Notes: a model not told the origin generated them from the letters alone. DNA of 64,000 nt from Thermodesulfovibrio sp. 3462-1 (GCF_040451425.1 NZ_CP144374.1:1342501-1406500), one strand, 5' to 3'; shown: positions 1-8,660, numbered from the stretch's first letter. Numbers and translations are program-made.

Positions 1-294
1 CTGGTTCTACAGATATCAACATCTCAAAATCAGGCAAAGGAAGTACTCCGTGCTATAAAGCTTTTTCAGGAGCTCAATGACCCTCCTATGAAGACAATTG
101 TAGGACTTAGTAATCTTTCAAATGGATGTCCCAGAGAGGTAAGACCTATTCTAAACAGATATTTTTTAGCCCTTCTTATGTATGAAGGTCTTTCCGCTGC
201 AATTGTAAATCCATCTGAAGTTATTGATGCGATAAAAACAGTGGATGTCATAATGGGCAAAACCCTTTATGCCCATTCTTATCTTGAAATTTAG
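1..294 (+). CDS. acsE: Methyltetrahydrofolate:corrinoid/iron-sulfur protein methyltransferase, C-terminal part
   Basis: The reading frame is open from the first base of the window and ends at the TAG before acsD, so only the last 97 residues are present. The segment GLSNLSNGCPREVRP and the following LLMYEGLSAAIVNP are typical of the end of the pterin-binding TIM barrel of AcsE/MeTr enzymes. The family moves the methyl group of 5-methyl-tetrahydrofolate onto the cobalt of the corrinoid/iron-sulfur protein, which fits its place directly before acsD, acsC and acsB. The 5' end lies outside the window. Family identity is well supported by context; a related pterin-binding methyltransferase is the only realistic alternative. 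Confidence 0.85.
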   Translation: MVLQISTSQNQAKEVLRAIKLFQELNDPPMKTIVGLSNLSNGCPREVRPILNRYFLALLMYEGLSAAIVNPSEVIDAIKTVDVIMGKTLYAHSYLEI

Positions 295-303
295 AGGTGT
301 TAA

Positions 304-1263
304 ATGAGCTTTTCAATCCCAAAGGAAACATATTCAGGAAAACTTCCTGAAATTACTTTTGGCAGAGAAAAAAAAGCTTTTTTTGGTGGAGAATCTGCAC
401 TGCCCTTTCATTTTTTTGAAGGGGAGTTTCCTCATAAGCCTTTGATCGCATTTGAAATTCAGGATGATGTGCCTGAGGACTATCCAGATGAACTTGCCAG
501 GGTTTACTTTTCAGTATGGGAAGACCCTGTAAGATGGGCAAAATTCTGTGAATCTCTTGGTGCAGAAGCAATTGCTTTAAGGCTTATGAGTACTCATCCA
601 GACAGCAGAGATTCCAAACCTGACAAGGCTGCCCAGACAGTAAAAAAGCTTATATCTGAGATAGACTTGCCAATGATTATTCTTGGAAGCAATCATATAG
701 AAAAAGACGCTGAGGTTTTACCTGTTGTTGCTGAGGCTTCACGGGGATATAACTGCATAGTGGGAAAGGCACAGGAAGGAAATTATAAAACCATTGCTGC
801 ATCTGCAATGGCAGGAGGTCATAGTCTTATTGCCATGTCTGAGCTTGATGTAAATCTTGCAAAGCAGTTAAATATTTTAATTACGCAAATAGGATTTCCA
901 AGAGAAAAGATAATTATAGATCCAATGTGTTCTGCTTTGGGATACGGATTTGAGTATACCTATTCAGTGATGGAAAGAATAAGAATTGCAGGACTTCTTC
1001 AGGGAGACAGTATGCTTTGTGTTCCAATGGTTGCTGATGTTGGCTTTTATGTATGGAAAACAAAAGAAACTCAAGCGACTGAGGAAGAGATTCCTGAATG
1101 GGGAAGCCTTCATGAAAGAGCTATTATGTGGGAAGCTGTAACAGCCTGTTCATTTCTGCTTTCAGGAGCAGAGCTTTTGATAATGAGACATCCTGAGGCA
1201 ATAAAAATTACAAAAAAATTTATTGAGGACTTATATGGCACTTACTGGAATAGAAATATTTAA
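304..1263 (+). CDS. acsD: Corrinoid/iron-sulfur protein small (delta) subunit of the acetyl-CoA synthase complex
   Basis: A 319-residue protein of normal length for AcsD/CdhD. It begins MSFSIPKETYSGKLPEI, the usual opening of bacterial AcsD, and has the TIM-barrel segments PMIILGSNHIEKD and IIIDPMCSALGYGFEY. The small subunit pairs with AcsC and together they hold the cobamide that carries the methyl group between AcsE and acetyl-CoA synthase. The start ATG follows a GAGGTGT ribosome-binding site at 293-299. The gene overlaps acsC by 29 bases, which indicates one operon and probably coupled translation of the two partner subunits. Confidence 0.93.
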   Translation: MSFSIPKETYSGKLPEITFGREKKAFFGGESALPFHFFEGEFPHKPLIAFEIQDDVPEDYPDELARVYFSVWEDPVRWAKFCESLGAEAIALRLMSTHPDSRDSKPDKAAQTVKKLISEIDLPMIILGSNHIEKDAEVLPVVAEASRGYNCIVGKAQEGNYKTIAASAMAGGHSLIAMSELDVNLAKQLNILITQIGFPREKIIIDPMCSALGYGFEYTYSVMERIRIAGLLQGDSMLCVPMVADVGFYVWKTKETQATEEEIPEWGSLHERAIMWEAVTACSFLLSGAELLIMRHPEAIKITKKFIEDLYGTYWNRNI

Positions 1264-2575
1264 GCTTCTTCCAAAGATAAACTGTAAAAAATGCGGATTT
1301 CCCACATGCCTTGCCTTTGCAATGAAGGTTGCCCAGGGTCAGGCAGACATTGAACAATGTCCTGAGGCATCCGAGCAGGTGAAGGCAAAGCTCAAAGAAG
1401 CTGCAACTCCTCCAATAAGGGGATTTGTTTTTGGACCTCAAAATAAATCCATAAAAATCGGCGAAGAACAGTGTCTTTTCAGGCATGAAAAAAAGTTTTT
1501 CAATCCTACAGTGCTTGCATTAAAAATAAAAGACACTGATAGCAACATAGATGAAAAAGTGAATACAGTTTTGAATTCTCAAATAGAAAGAGTTGGCGAA
1601 ATACTTAAAATTGATGCAATTTTTCTTGAAAATGAATCAAATGACCCTTCAAGATTTAAAGAAGCAGCTGAAAAAATTGTAAAAGCTCAGATACCTTTAA
1701 TTCTTGGAACCTTTACCCCTAACTCTGCAGATCTGGTTTTAAATGATTTATCAGAGATAAGAGCAGTTATTTATGGAGCCAATGAATTAAACATTGATGA
1801 AATGGTAAGTATAGCAAAAAAATACAATGTTCCATTAACAGTTACAGCAAAGGGGATAGAAAAAGTTATTCCATTGGTTGAAAAAATTCAGAGCCTTGGA
1901 TTTGAAGAAATACTCATTGATACAAAACCCGAGACAGCCATAGAACTTCTTACTGACAACACATTAATAAGACGAGCGTCATTGAAAAAGAGAGTTAAAT
2001 CTCTGGGATATCCTGTCCTGACACTTATCAGAGAACAAGACCCATTTTATGAAACTGTTCTTGCCTGTCTGGCTATTCTTAAATATTCATCAATAGTTGT
2101 TCTGAATGAAATCACAGGATGGAAAAATCTCGTGCTTTTCACATTAAGACAGAATATATATTCAGACCCTCAAGTCCCGATGCAAGTAAAGCAGGACATA
2201 TACAAGGTTGGAGAGCCTGATGCAAGTAGTCCATTAATAGTTACCACCAACTTTGCATTAACTTATTTTCTTGTAAAGGGCGAGATAGAAAACAGCAAAG
2301 TCCCTGCATGGCTTGCCATAATGGATTGTGATGGTTTGAGCGTTCTTACCGCATGGGCAGCAGGCAAGTTTTCCGCAAGCAAAATTGCACAGTTTATAAA
2401 GGAAAGCGGAATTGAAGAAAAATTAAATCATAGGGAACTCATAATTCCTGGATATGTTGCTATGCTCAAAGGTGCTATAGAGGATAAACTTCCTGGATGG
2501 AGGGTTATTGTAGGAACTAAGGAGGCAAGTGGAATTCCAGCGTTTTTAAGAAATTATATAAGGAGTAAAGGATGA
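1235..2575 (+). CDS. acsC: Corrinoid/iron-sulfur protein large (gamma) subunit
   Basis: A 446-residue protein. The frame could be extended upstream to a TTG at 1223, but ATG 1235 gives the conserved AcsC N-terminus MALTGIEIFKLLPKINC and has a GAGG at 1225-1228. Residues C17, C20, C25 and C42 form the 4Fe-4S motif of the N-terminal domain, which reductively reactivates the cobalt centre. The rest is the TIM-barrel and C-terminal cobamide-binding domain; IPAFLRNYIRSKG is the usual family end. It overlaps acsD upstream, and its TGA overlaps the ATG of acsB (ATGA), so the complex genes are translationally linked. Confidence 0.93.
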   Translation: MALTGIEIFKLLPKINCKKCGFPTCLAFAMKVAQGQADIEQCPEASEQVKAKLKEAATPPIRGFVFGPQNKSIKIGEEQCLFRHEKKFFNPTVLALKIKDTDSNIDEKVNTVLNSQIERVGEILKIDAIFLENESNDPSRFKEAAEKIVKAQIPLILGTFTPNSADLVLNDLSEIRAVIYGANELNIDEMVSIAKKYNVPLTVTAKGIEKVIPLVEKIQSLGFEEILIDTKPETAIELLTDNTLIRRASLKKRVKSLGYPVLTLIREQDPFYETVLACLAILKYSSIVVLNEITGWKNLVLFTLRQNIYSDPQVPMQVKQDIYKVGEPDASSPLIVTTNFALTYFLVKGEIENSKVPAWLAIMDCDGLSVLTAWAAGKFSASKIAQFIKESGIEEKLNHRELIIPGYVAMLKGAIEDKLPGWRVIVGTKEASGIPAFLRNYIRSKG

Positions 2576-4719
2576 TAGATGAATTCATTGAAATAGCAAA
2601 AAAGGCACTGCAAGATTTATTGAAAGAAACTGAAGAGAATCTAAAAAACACCATTTCAGAAAAGATAGAAAACTTTTCCTTTGAACTTCCCGATACAACC
2701 TATGGACTTCCCCTTATCTATGCTCTTGAGGGAATTAAAATCAATAATCTCATTGAACTCAAAAGATTTTTTGAAAGAATAAAGGAAAGCTTCACTCAAT
2801 CCACTGACGCGATAACGCTATCATTGAACTATCTTTATCTTTCTGAGATTGCTCTGTCACTGAATTACATAAATACTGAAAGTATTGATAAATCCTCAGA
2901 ATTTAAGTTTTATGGATTTCTTGGAGATACAATTCAGAGAACGCTTGGAGTTCAGCTTGTTGATGGTAGAATCCCTGCAGTGGCAGTTTTGCTTGGCAGA
3001 CTTGACAGTGACAAACTTCTTTCAATAATTAAAGAACTTCAGGAAAAGAGAATTCTTACTTTTCTAATTGGTGCTGTTGCAGAGGAATTTTTAAAGTCAG
3101 GGCAAAGACATGGCTTTGAAGCTTATATAGTCCCTGTTGGCACAAAAACAGAACACACAGTTTTTGTTATTGACTGGGCAGTAAGAGCATCTTTGATTTT
3201 TGGAGGACAGACAGCAGGAGATAAAGATGCAATAATAGAATATGTGAGAAAAAGAATTAATGCCTTTGCAATCTCTTTTGGAAGTCTTAATGAAAAAGCA
3301 GTTGCTATGGCACTGGGTGCAGCGGTGCTTGCAATTCCTGTGATAACTGATCAGAGCCTTCCTGATGTTTCAATTCCTGAAATAGCTGAATATCCTCTTT
3401 TAACAGCGGAGAAAGACTACTCAAAGATTGTCAGAAAAGCAATTGAAACAAGGGGATTGAAGATAGTTGTTGAAAAACCTTCAATTCCTGTTTCCTATGG
3501 TCCTGCCTTTGAAGGTGAAAGAGTTAGAAAAGAAGATACTTTCATAGAGTTTGGAGGACAGAAAACACCTGCCTTTGAATGGGTTAGAATGATGGATGTT
3601 GCAGAGGTTGAAGATGAAAAAGTTGAGATAATCGGCACAGACTGGCGTAACCGCTATGAACAGGGCGGAAGAATGCCCCTTGGAATTATTGTTAAAGTAG
3701 CAGGAAAAAAGATGCAGAAAGATTTTGAGCCTGTTATTGAACGCCAGATTCATACATTCATAAATGAGGCTGAAGGGCTCTGGCATATTGGTCAGAGGGA
3801 TATAAACTGGATAAGAATAAGTAAAAAAGCAAAACAAGCAGGTATCAGCCTTGAACATCTTGGATTGATAATAATGAGCATGACAAAGGCAAGATTCAAA
3901 AGTATCGTTGACAGAGTTGAAGTTTTGCTTTATGTTGATGAAAAAGATATTCTAACTCTGAGAGAGGAGGCAAGACAAGAATACAGACGAAGAGATTTAA
4001 GACTTGCCAGGCTTACGGATGAGGAAGTTGATAAATTTTATTCATGTCTTCTATGTCAGAGCTTTGCACCAAAACATGTGTGTGTGATTACACCTGAGCG
4101 TCCCGGCTTATGTGGAGCATTCACATGGCTTGATGCAAAAGCAGCCTATGAGATTGAACCAACAGGTGGGAATCAGCCTGTTGAAAAAGGTGAATTAATT
4201 GATCCTATCTATGGAAGATACAGCGGAGTTGATGAGTATGTGAAGAAACACTCTGGGGGACAAATACAGACAATAAATCTTTACTCCATCATGGAAAATC
4301 CCATGACTTCGTGCGGATGCTTTGAATGCATTGTTGCAGTTACACCTGAAGCAAACGGAGTTTTAATTGTAAATCGTGGATACAGTGGTATGACTCCTAT
4401 TGGAATGAAGTTTTCCACAATTGCAGGAATGATTGGTGGAGGAGTGCAAACCCCTGGATTTATGGGAGTTGGTGTTAATTACATTACCTCAAGAAAGTTT
4501 CTAAAAGGCGATGGAGGCATAAGAAGAATTGTATGGATGCCAAAGGAATTGAAAGAAAGAATAAAAGAAAGTTTTCAGAAAGTAGCAGAACAAGAAGGTG
4601 TGCCTGAGCTTTTTCAAAAGATTGCTGATGAAACAGTTTGTGAAGATATTGAATGTCTGATTGATTATCTCACTAAGGTCGGACATCCTGCCCTTGAGAT
4701 GGAACCAATAATAAAATAA
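2572..4719 (+). CDS. acsB: CO-methylating acetyl-CoA synthase, A-cluster subunit
   Basis: A 715-residue protein that makes acetyl-CoA from a methyl group, CO and CoA, or cleaves it. The A-cluster ligands are all present: C492, C495, C504 and C514 for the 4Fe-4S cluster, and the C581-G-C583 motif for the two nickel sites. Their spacing (3, 9, 10, 67, 2) equals that of the well-studied Moorella enzyme (C506, C509, C518, C528, C595, C597). The N-terminal CODH-docking and the Rossmann-like domains precede them. It is the last acs gene before tRNA-Met. The CODH gene (acsA) is not in the window and may lie upstream. Confidence 0.95.
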   Translation: MIDEFIEIAKKALQDLLKETEENLKNTISEKIENFSFELPDTTYGLPLIYALEGIKINNLIELKRFFERIKESFTQSTDAITLSLNYLYLSEIALSLNYINTESIDKSSEFKFYGFLGDTIQRTLGVQLVDGRIPAVAVLLGRLDSDKLLSIIKELQEKRILTFLIGAVAEEFLKSGQRHGFEAYIVPVGTKTEHTVFVIDWAVRASLIFGGQTAGDKDAIIEYVRKRINAFAISFGSLNEKAVAMALGAAVLAIPVITDQSLPDVSIPEIAEYPLLTAEKDYSKIVRKAIETRGLKIVVEKPSIPVSYGPAFEGERVRKEDTFIEFGGQKTPAFEWVRMMDVAEVEDEKVEIIGTDWRNRYEQGGRMPLGIIVKVAGKKMQKDFEPVIERQIHTFINEAEGLWHIGQRDINWIRISKKAKQAGISLEHLGLIIMSMTKARFKSIVDRVEVLLYVDEKDILTLREEARQEYRRRDLRLARLTDEEVDKFYSCLLCQSFAPKHVCVITPERPGLCGAFTWLDAKAAYEIEPTGGNQPVEKGELIDPIYGRYSGVDEYVKKHSGGQIQTINLYSIMENPMTSCGCFECIVAVTPEANGVLIVNRGYSGMTPIGMKFSTIAGMIGGGVQTPGFMGVGVNYITSRKFLKGDGGIRRIVWMPKELKERIKESFQKVAEQEGVPELFQKIADETVCEDIECLIDYLTKVGHPALEMEPIIK

Positions 4720-4723
4720 AAAA

Positions 4724-4797
4724 TGGCGGCGAAGGGATTCGAACCCCTGACACGACGGATATGAGCCGTCTGCTCTGACCAGCTGAGCTACGCCGCC
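4724..4797 (-). tRNA. tRNA-Met (anticodon CAT)
   Basis: The minus strand gives a complete cloverleaf. The acceptor stem GGCGGCG/CGCCGCC is perfect, the D-arm contains AGCTGGTC, the anticodon stem is GACGG/CCGTC with loop CTCATAT, the T-loop is TTCGAAT, and the discriminator base is A. CCA is not encoded. The acceptor and D-arm look like elongator tRNA-Met. A tRNA-Ile2 with lysidine at the same anticodon cannot be excluded. It lies 4 bases beyond the acsB stop, in the opposite direction, next to a decayed region. Confidence 0.93.
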
Positions 4798-4861
4798 GAA
4801 CAGTATTAATATATCAAAATCATCATTTTTTTGGCAAATATCTGAAAGACATTGAAATTGC

Positions 4862-5273
4862 CTACAGAAATAGAAAACCCTTGCTTGTCCTACCATCGAA
4901 AACTACTTTTTTCATCCCCAACCTGCAAAGCATGTGAGTAATCTCTCCAGATTTCAATAAGAAAACCATACTTCTGCTTGCAATAAGTTTCTCGAAATGA
5001 CGAACCTCTGAGGCAAGACCCCTGACACATAGAAGGATATCCACAGTAGTTATAACCTTTTCCTTCTCTGAAATAACAACTTCATAGCCTTTGTTAAGCA
5101 CAATATTTTCTTGACTGTAGCCACACTCAATTAAATAATAAATCATTAACCTTTGAATATATCCAATACTTTGTGCAAAAAGTTCTTCCTGTTGTTTAAT
5201 AATATTGCTAATAAGTTTTTTTCTTTCTTCTGGAGACTCTGGCGTTTTATGAAGAGGTATTCCACTGCTTCCT
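4862..5273 (-). pseudogene. Broken frame resembling an HsdR-N-like restriction/nuclease domain
   Basis: The minus-strand frame is open from a TGA at about 5273 down to 4862. The only ATG, at 5146, would give 94 residues. Upstream of it the frame still reads as protein-like sequence (PESPEERKKLISNIIKQQ, then SIGYIQRL) with no start codon. The stretch YYLIECGYSQENIVLNKGYE followed by VDILL resembles the N-terminal part of type I restriction R-subunit-like (HSDR_N) proteins. After that point the sequence loses similarity, so there may be a second lesion. I read it as a gene whose 5' end was cut off by the adjacent insertion sequence. Family assignment is tentative. Confidence 0.4.
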
Positions 5274-5361
5274 CATTTTATATTTTTAAACAATATGCAT
5301 CAAAAAATCGAATTGCCTCATTAAAAATCTATTTGAAATTCTATTCGTTGCCTCATATAAA
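5269..5361. repeat. Left-end repeat array of the degenerate IS
   Basis: Three related copies occur: TTCCTCATTTTATATTTTTA at 5269-5288, TTGCCTCATTAAAAATCTAT near 5313-5332, and TTGCCTCATATAAA at 5348-5361. They match, inverted, the right-end copies at 5781-5802 and 5816-5838. Repeated transposase-binding sites at both ends are typical of some IS families. Confidence 0.6.
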
Positions 5362-5497
5362 TGGAATATCTTAGTAATCGCTCATATGCTTTCTTTCTTC
5401 TAAGAAAAAAGCTTCTGAAATTACCCCTCTTTAAAAAATTTCCCTCTAAAATCCTTTGGCTTAAAGCTTTACTTCCTCAAATGGTTGCTAAACTTAA

Positions 5498-5785
5498 AGC
5501 CTTTGGATAGCTATCAACTGCTTTTTCCTTTTCGCACCCACAAGGGATGGAAGAACAACGTGGTGTCAAGAAAAAGGTATAGTTTTTACAAGATCAAGAC
5601 CTTACTGGAAAATTGTCATGTGGAACAGAAGAATTGGAGTATTGGATGTAGCACTGGAAATAAAAGAGGAATTAAAGGAGATTTATGAAAAATTAAATCC
5701 TGCAGAGTTAAGAGAAAGGATTTTACAGCTTCAAGACAAACTTTTTAAATTAGCAACTTCTGTAAGAGGGATAAAATATGAATAG
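5498..5785 (+). pseudogene. Remnant of a DDE (rve-type) transposase, C-terminal part
   Basis: One plus-strand frame (ending at TAG 5783-5785) reads GIVFTRSRPYWK and then ELKEIYEKLNPAELRERILQ and LQDKLFKLA, the usual C-terminal part of integrase-core transposases. In the +1 frame the segment ENCHVEQKNWS (5608-5640) matches the catalytic-glutamate motif (xxVEQKN) of the same family. The motif order is right but lies in two frames, so at least two frameshifts have occurred. The N-terminal DNA-binding domain and the first Asp residues are missing. It lies inside the inverted repeats described for 5269-5839. Confidence 0.65.
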
Positions 5786-5839
5786 ATTTTTATATGAGGC
5801 AATGAAATCAATTTCGAATAGATTTTTATGTGAGGCAAT
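5780..5839. repeat. Right-end repeat pair of the degenerate IS
   Basis: Two direct copies, AATAGATTTTTATATGAGGCAA (5781-5802) and the same sequence with TGTGAGGCAA (to 5838), are about 36 bp apart. Both are inverse complements of the left-end motifs. The first overlaps the end of the transposase remnant. Confidence 0.6.
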
Positions 5840-6231
5840 AAGCCTTCTTAATTTGATGGTCGGTGGTTTGCAGAATTGAACCCTTGAACTATTTTATTAT
5901 GTCATTCATTGCTTTCTTTTCAAGTTGGAAAACACTTAGAAATTGCAGCTCTCATCCTCAAAGCTTCGGAAGCCCAGTAACATATAATTAAAAACTGTGA
6001 ATTTCCCAGGCGAAAATATCAGAATTAAATCTGAATTTCCCTCTCACTCAAACCTTTCACTTTTCTTTTAAGGTTTTAACAATGTTAAAATATTTATCAA
6101 GACAATATTATAATGGTTTAATTTGTATGTCAGGGGAAATAATAAAAAAATCTATGGATTTATTTTACGTGGGAAAAGTTAAAAGCTATTTTAAAGGGCT
6201 TAATAAAAACCATGTAGGAGGTGTTGTACAT
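5840..6231. other. Non-coding stretch between IS remnant and exported-protein gene
   Basis: No convincing gene is visible. A short frame upstream of 6232 (from 6082) continues into the next gene but lacks protein-like composition and a ribosome-binding site. The inverted sequence TTTTAACAATGTTAAAA at about 6074-6090 could be a weak operator or chance AT-rich symmetry. Confidence 0.4.
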
Positions 6232-6999
6232 ATGGTTAAAAAATTTTTTCTCAGCTTTTTATCTATTATTTATCTTTTTATTTTCTTGTTTTGTTTATCC
6301 GTTAAATATTCAAGTGCTGAAGAAGTTACCCTAACTGAAGAACAAAAAAAACAGCTACAAGAACAAATTCAAAAGATGAAAGAAAATTTCGAGAAGATTA
6401 AAAATTTATCAGATACACAACAACAAGTAGAAACTTTAAAAGAACAAAAGCAGGCAACTCCAATGTCGCAGTCACAATTATCACAACCGTCTATCAATGA
6501 GCCTGAATGGGATGGTATTTATACTGTTGATAAAACTGGACAATATAGAGATTTAATTTCAATCACCAAAGCCAAAGCAAGTAGGCAAAAGGGGACATTG
6601 ACAGGTAGGCAATATATAAGTGTTATTCTAGATCCTAAAGAAGTAAATTTCACTTCATGGAGTGAATTTAAAGGTTTTTTTATCAAAGGACAAAAATTAA
6701 TAAGTCAGATCATAATGTATAAACTTAGACGGTCTTCTATGTTGGGACTTGATAAAGTTTTTACATTTCTTCAAGGAGCTGCAGGAGGCGAAACATATTC
6801 AGTTGAGGATTTAGATAATAATCTTTTTCCCACTCAACTGCGGTGTAAAACAAAATCTGATTCAGCATACTGTGAGTTCAAAGACCCGGATAGAATAAAA
6901 CGCTATATTCAATCAGACTCTTCAAGTTGTATAATGATTCTTACTGGGGAATCTCTAGAAAAAGGTGCACAAATTTACGCAATATGTTTTAAAGATTAA
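6232..6999 (+). CDS. Exported protein of unknown function with N-terminal coiled coil
   Basis: ATG 6232 is chosen because AGGAGGTG (6216-6223) precedes it at good spacing and because it starts a clean signal peptide: MVKKFF, then a hydrophobic run LSIIYLFIFLFCLSV, then a likely cleavage after SSA. The mature protein begins with a Glu/Gln/Lys-rich helical segment (EEQKKQLQEQIQKMKENFEK), probably a coiled coil, followed by a globular part with several cysteines near the end (C200-C250 region). The protein is 255 residues long. I recognise no family. It stands alone between a decayed IS and hisG. Localisation outside the inner membrane is inferred. Confidence 0.7.
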   Translation: MVKKFFLSFLSIIYLFIFLFCLSVKYSSAEEVTLTEEQKKQLQEQIQKMKENFEKIKNLSDTQQQVETLKEQKQATPMSQSQLSQPSINEPEWDGIYTVDKTGQYRDLISITKAKASRQKGTLTGRQYISVILDPKEVNFTSWSEFKGFFIKGQKLISQIIMYKLRRSSMLGLDKVFTFLQGAAGGETYSVEDLDNNLFPTQLRCKTKSDSAYCEFKDPDRIKRYIQSDSSSCIMILTGESLEKGAQIYAICFKD

Positions 7000-7082
7000 T
7001 AAGTTGAATATTTGAAATGCTTTGGATAGAAATTTATCTGATCTGTTTTTTTCGACTTAGAGACCATTTGAGAGAGTTAACA

Positions 7083-7112
7083 TTGACGAAAACTTCATAA
7101 AAATTTTAAACT
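7083..7112 (+). promoter_or_regulatory. Candidate sigma-70 promoter for hisG
   Basis: TTGACG (7083-7088), an 18-base spacer and TAAACT (7107-7112) precede hisG, which also has a CGGAGG site at 7132-7137. The box similarity is moderate. Confidence 0.45.
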
Positions 7113-7148
7113 AAAATTTCTAAGTTTATTTCGGAGGTCTAAATCAGA

Positions 7149-8027
7149 ATGGAAGAAAAAGTATTAAAACTCGGGCTGCCAAAGGGAAGCCTACAAGAAA
7201 CTACATTGAAGCTATTTAAAAAAGCAGGATACAACATACATGTTTCCCATAGATCCTATTATCCTGTAATTGATGACGAGGAAATCTCAGCCATGCTTCT
7301 CAGGGCTCAGGAAGTGCCAGTTTATGTTGAAAAAGGGTATCTTGATTGCGGACTTACTGGATATGACTGGATTCTTGAACAGAATGTAGATGTAATAGAA
7401 GTCGCAGAACTCAGATATGCAAAAGAAGGATTTAGACCAGTTAGGTGGGTTATAGCAGTGCCAGAAGACTCTTCAATAAAAACTATTGAAGATTTGCAGA
7501 ATAAAAGAATTGCCACTGAACTTGTAGGATATACAAAAAGATACTTAAAATCTAAAGGAATTAAAGCTGAAGTTTATTTTTCATGGGGTGCCACAGAGGT
7601 TAAACCTCCTTATCTTGCTGATGCAATAGTTGATTTAACTGAAACAGGCGCTTCTTTAAAGGCAAATAAACTACGCGTTATTGAAACAATTCTTGAGTCA
7701 ACTACTCGTTTTATTGCAAATAAAAGTGCATGGAAAGATCCGTGGAAGAAGAAAAAAATGCAAGACATAGCAATGCTTCTTCAGGGTGCTCTGCTGGCTG
7801 AAGAAAAGGTAGGACTCAAGATGAATGTTCCAAAGGATTCTCTTAAAAAAGTGCTCAGCCTGCTTAATTCTCTACATTCTCCTACAATTTCCCAGCTTTA
7901 TGATGAAAACTGGTATGCAGTAGAGGTTATAATAAATGAAAAAAGAGTGAGAGAGCTTTTACCCAAGCTTAAAGAGGCAGGTGCTTCAGGATTTGTTGAA
8001 TATCCATTGAATAAAGTAATTCCATGA
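7149..8027 (+). CDS. hisG: ATP phosphoribosyltransferase, long form
   Basis: Catalyses the first step of histidine synthesis, joining ATP and PRPP. The N-terminus [18 protein letters not shown] and the segments DCGLTGYDW and [18 protein letters not shown] are the HisG catalytic signature. At 292 residues it is the long form with an extra C-terminal HisG_C (ACT-like) domain of about 75 residues. That domain gives histidine feedback and removes the need for HisZ. It stands apart from other his genes and is followed after 13 bases by rplU. A candidate promoter lies upstream. Confidence 0.95.
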   Translation: MEEKVLKLGLPKGSLQETTLKLFKKAGYNIHVSHRSYYPVIDDEEISAMLLRAQEVPVYVEKGYLDCGLTGYDWILEQNVDVIEVAELRYAKEGFRPVRWVIAVPEDSSIKTIEDLQNKRIATELVGYTKRYLKSKGIKAEVYFSWGATEVKPPYLADAIVDLTETGASLKANKLRVIETILESTTRFIANKSAWKDPWKKKKMQDIAMLLQGALLAEEKVGLKMNVPKDSLKKVLSLLNSLHSPTISQLYDENWYAVEVIINEKRVRELLPKLKEAGASGFVEYPLNKVIP

Positions 8028-8040
8028 GGAGGTGTTTTTC

Positions 8041-8355
8041 ATGTACGCTATTATAGAAACAGGTGGGAAACAGTTTAAGGTTAAAGTGGGAGATGTATTA
8101 AAAATTGAAAAGATTGATCTTGAACCAGGAAATGAAATAATGTTTGACAGGGTGTTGCTTTTTCAGGGTAATGAAGGGCTTAAAATAGGCTCTCCCTATA
8201 TTGAAGGATTAAAAGTAAAAGCTGAAGTGATTGAAACTGCAAAAGATAAAAAAGTTGTTGTATACAGACCTCCGTCAAAAAAGGCTATTCATAAACTTAA
8301 AGGTCACAAACAATGGTATACTAAAGTAAAGATAAAAGAAATCATGGGAGGATAA
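8041..8355 (+). CDS. rplU: 50S ribosomal protein L21
   Basis: A 104-residue protein. It opens [14 protein letters not shown] and has the L21 signature [15 protein letters not shown] near the C-terminus. ATG 8041 is preferred over a TTG nine bases upstream because GAGGAGGTG (8026-8034) is correctly spaced for it and because the family starts here. L21 is an early assembly protein of the large subunit. It lies in the common order rplU-rpmA-obgE, with one base between its stop and the rpmA start. Confidence 0.97.
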   Translation: MYAIIETGGKQFKVKVGDVLKIEKIDLEPGNEIMFDRVLLFQGNEGLKIGSPYIEGLKVKAEVIETAKDKKVVVYRPPSKKAIHKLKGHKQWYTKVKIKEIMGG

Positions 8356-8356
8356 A

Positions 8357-8626
8357 ATGGCACATAAAAAAGGTGTTGGAAGCTCAAGAAATGGAAGAGA
8401 CAGCCAAGCTAAAAGACTTGGTGTAAAAAGATTTGGTGGACAGTTTGTAAAAGCTGGCAATATCCTTGTCCGTCAAAGAGGAACGAAGTTTCATCCCGGA
8501 GCTAATGTAGGTGTAGGCTCTGATTATACCCTTTTTGCATTGATTGATGGTATTGTTAAATTCGAAAGAAAAGACAAGCAAAGACTGAAAGTAAGCGTTT
8601 ATCCAGTTACAGAACCTGCCCAGTAA
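8357..8626 (+). CDS. rpmA: 50S ribosomal protein L27
   Basis: An 89-residue protein with the L27 signature [15 protein letters not shown]. Its N-terminus is [15 protein letters not shown], the short flexible tail that reaches the peptidyl-transferase centre. There is no Firmicutes-type cleavable extension before AHKKG. The GGGAGG sequence at the end of rplU serves as its ribosome-binding site. It is co-transcribed with rplU; a stem-loop separates it from obgE. Confidence 0.97.
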   Translation: MAHKKGVGSSRNGRDSQAKRLGVKRFGGQFVKAGNILVRQRGTKFHPGANVGVGSDYTLFALIDGIVKFERKDKQRLKVSVYPVTEPAQ

Positions 8627-8631
8627 ACTAA

Positions 8632-8649
8632 GGGTGGCTAATGCCACCC
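8632..8649 (+). terminator. Stem-loop between rpmA and obgE
   Basis: GGGTGGC-TAAT-GCCACCC forms a perfect 7-bp stem followed by TCTTCAATTCT. The tract after it is poor in T, so it is more likely a weak terminator or RNA-processing site than a full stop. It also covers a possible GTG start at 8634. Confidence 0.5.
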
Positions 8650-8660
8650 TCTTCAATTCT

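Larger units (their letters stand above)
5269..5839. mobile_element. Degenerate insertion sequence with repeated inverted ends
   Basis: Copies of a TTGCCTCAT(A/T)...-type terminal motif stand in one orientation on the left (5269-5361). Inverted copies ending TGAGGCAA stand on the right (5780-5839). Between them lies a remnant of an integrase-type transposase on the plus strand. At about 570 bp the element is far too short for a working transposon and its transposase frame is broken. No clear target duplication is visible. It abuts the 5' end of the broken restriction-like frame and lies close to tRNA-Met. Confidence 0.6.

Noticed and set aside
5312-5361. Promoter-like AT-rich boxes in the IS left end
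   Set aside because: They are explained by the repeated IS end motifs and lead to no intact gene.
5153-5374. Open frame of 73 codons on the plus strand
   Set aside because: It is antisense to the restriction-like relic and the IS left end, is Phe/Lys-rich and has no ribosome-binding site.
5485-5688. Open frame of 67 codons as an independent gene
   Set aside because: Only the short VEQKN piece is protein-like; it belongs to the frameshifted transposase relic.
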